Part shown: in pieces, positions 5,347-6,210 of the stretch | How positions within the stretch are numbered: the first letter of the stretch is position 1 | Layout: the number at the start of each line of letters is the position of its first letter | Source of the DNA: Clostridia bacterium | GTDB taxonomy: Bacteria > Bacillota > Clostridia > Oscillospirales > Acutalibacteraceae | Length of the DNA stretch: 6,210 nucleotides | Direction of reading: 5' to 3' | Assembly: GCA_017631745.1 (NCBI GenBank) | Contig: JAGBSR010000036.1 | Span: 1-6,210 of the forward strand | Program-made: the position numbers and the translations under genes | Notes under the pieces: generated by a model | Database searches by the model: none | What the model saw: only the letters and a program-made list of their open reading frames with translations | What the model was told of the DNA's origin: nothing

Positions 5347-5388
5347 GAATCGATTAGACTAAATTATGTGATATAAGGAGGTTTTCTT

Positions 5389-6210
5389 ATGTTTATTGAT
5401 AAAGCTGTGATTAAAATCAAAGCAGGCGACGGCGGTAACGGTGCAGTCGCTTTCCACCGCGAAAAATATGTTGCTTCAGGCGGTCCCGACGGCGGTGACG
5501 GCGGTAAGGGCGGGGATATTGTTTTTGTTGTTGACGATAACCTTTCAACCCTTGCAGACTTCAAGTATAAAAGAAAATATAAGGCCCAGAGCGGTATGGA
5601 CGGTCAGGGTGGCAGACGAAATGGTAAGAAAGGCGAAGACCTTATTATTAAAGTGCCCAGAGGTACTGTTATAAAAGAAAAAGAAAGTGGAGCCCTTATG
5701 GCCGATATGTCAGATGATGACACATATATCGCTGCCAAAGGCGGTCGAGGCGGTTGGGGTAACAGCCACTTTGCAACCCCCACAAGACAGACTCCCCGTT
5801 TCGCTAAGGGCGGTAACCCCGGTGAAGAGTGGGAAGTTGTGCTTGAACTTAAACTTCTCGCTGATGTCGGTCTTTTAGGCTTCCCGAATGTAGGTAAGTC
5901 AAGCTTTATTTCAGTTGTCAGCCAGGCTAAACCTATCATAGCTGACTATCATTTCACAACTATTACTCCTGTACTCGGTGTGGTATCAATGGGCGAAGGC
6001 AACTCTTTCGTTATTGCAGATATCCCCGGTCTTATTGAGTGTGCACGTGAGGGCGTTGGTTTAGGACATGCTTTCCTTCGCCATGTTGACCGTTGCCGTA
6101 TGCTTGTTCATATTGTTGACGTAGCAGGCAGTGAGGGAAGAGACCCCATCGAAGACTTTGAAAAAATCAACCTTGAGCTTGCGAGATTCAATCCTGAGCT
6201 TGCAGAGAGA
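5389..6210 (+). CDS. obg: Obg/CgtA GTPase (ribosome assembly), N-terminal part, cut by window edge
   Basis: Obg is an essential, slow GTPase that binds the 50S subunit during maturation and links GTP/ppGpp levels to growth. The open frame runs 274 codons to the window edge without a stop. The Gly-rich Obg fold (about 1-158) shows AGDGGNG (12-18), AFHREKYVASGGPDGGDGGK (21-40) and KGGRGGWGNSHF (117-128). The G domain follows: G1 GFPNVGKS (164-171), G2/switch I YHFTTITPVLGVV (187-199) and G3 DIPGLIE (211-217), then GVGLGHAFLRH (222-232). The G4 (NKxD-type) and G5 motifs and any C-terminal OCT domain lie outside. At residue 218 Cys replaces the usual Gly of DIPGLIEG. The start ATG has AAGGAGG 7 bases upstream and gives the typical MFIDKAVIKIKAG beginning. 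The identification is very secure. Confidence 0.97.
   Translation, partial: MFIDKAVIKIKAGDGGNGAVAFHREKYVASGGPDGGDGGKGGDIVFVVDDNLSTLADFKYKRKYKAQSGMDGQGGRRNGKKGEDLIIKVPRGTVIKEKESGALMADMSDDDTYIAAKGGRGGWGNSHFATPTRQTPRFAKGGNPGEEWEVVLELKLLADVGLLGFPNVGKSSFISVVSQAKPIIADYHFTTITPVLGVVSMGEGNSFVIADIPGLIECAREGVGLGHAFLRHVDRCRMLVHIVDVAGSEGRDPIEDFEKINLELARFNPELAER

Noticed and set aside
4978..5362. Two plus-strand frames opposite the radical SAM start
   Set aside because: The radical SAM frame carries CX3CX2C and GGEP motifs and a proper ribosome site; these frames show no domain and run over both divergent promoters.
5604..5939. 111-codon minus-strand frame within obg
   Set aside because: It is a shadow of the strongly conserved Obg coding sequence.

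Overview
The window looks like chromosomal DNA of a gut-type clostridial Firmicute, probably from the Oscillospiraceae/Ruminococcaceae. This is inferred from moderately AT-rich DNA, strong AGGAG-type ribosome sites, consensus sigma-A promoters with exact 17-base spacers, and clostridial-style protein sequences. The exported Cys-rich and Thr/Glu-rich proteins are of a kind often seen in that family. No species can be named from the sequence alone.

Layout. (1) 1-771, minus strand: the N-terminal 257 residues of a 4-alpha-glucanotransferase (malQ) that runs off the left edge. (2) 772-1060: a divergent intergenic region with a malQ promoter, a promoter for the next gene, and between them a compact GC-rich element (900-976) in which three perfect hairpins sit inside a perfect 11-bp outer stem, a cloverleaf-like DNA palindrome. 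(3) 1061-2425, plus: a complete MATE-family efflux transporter followed by a strong intrinsic terminator. (4) 2625-3947 and 4010-4432, plus: two exported proteins, probably one transcription unit, with a perfect-consensus promoter in front and a terminator behind. The first has a Thr/Glu/Pro stalk, a strict Gly-every-four-residues repeat, an amphipathic helix and a C-terminal domain. The second is a small Cys-rich protein with CxxC pairs, a DxDxDG loop and a CxCxCH motif. (5) 4483-5235, minus: a compact radical SAM protein, convergent with the secreted pair and sharing the terminator region. (6) 5389-6210, plus: the N-terminal 274 residues of the ribosome-associated GTPase Obg, running off the right edge and divergent from the radical SAM gene.

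The genes do not form one pathway. malQ (glucan metabolism), the MATE exporter and obg (ribosome maturation/stress GTPase) are ordinary housekeeping or accessory genes, each with its own promoter. The parts least explained by known biology are the exported pair at 2625-4432, whose members share an FFxxIFK helix motif, and the cloverleaf palindrome at 900-976, which lies upstream of two divergent promoters and so is probably not transcribed by either.
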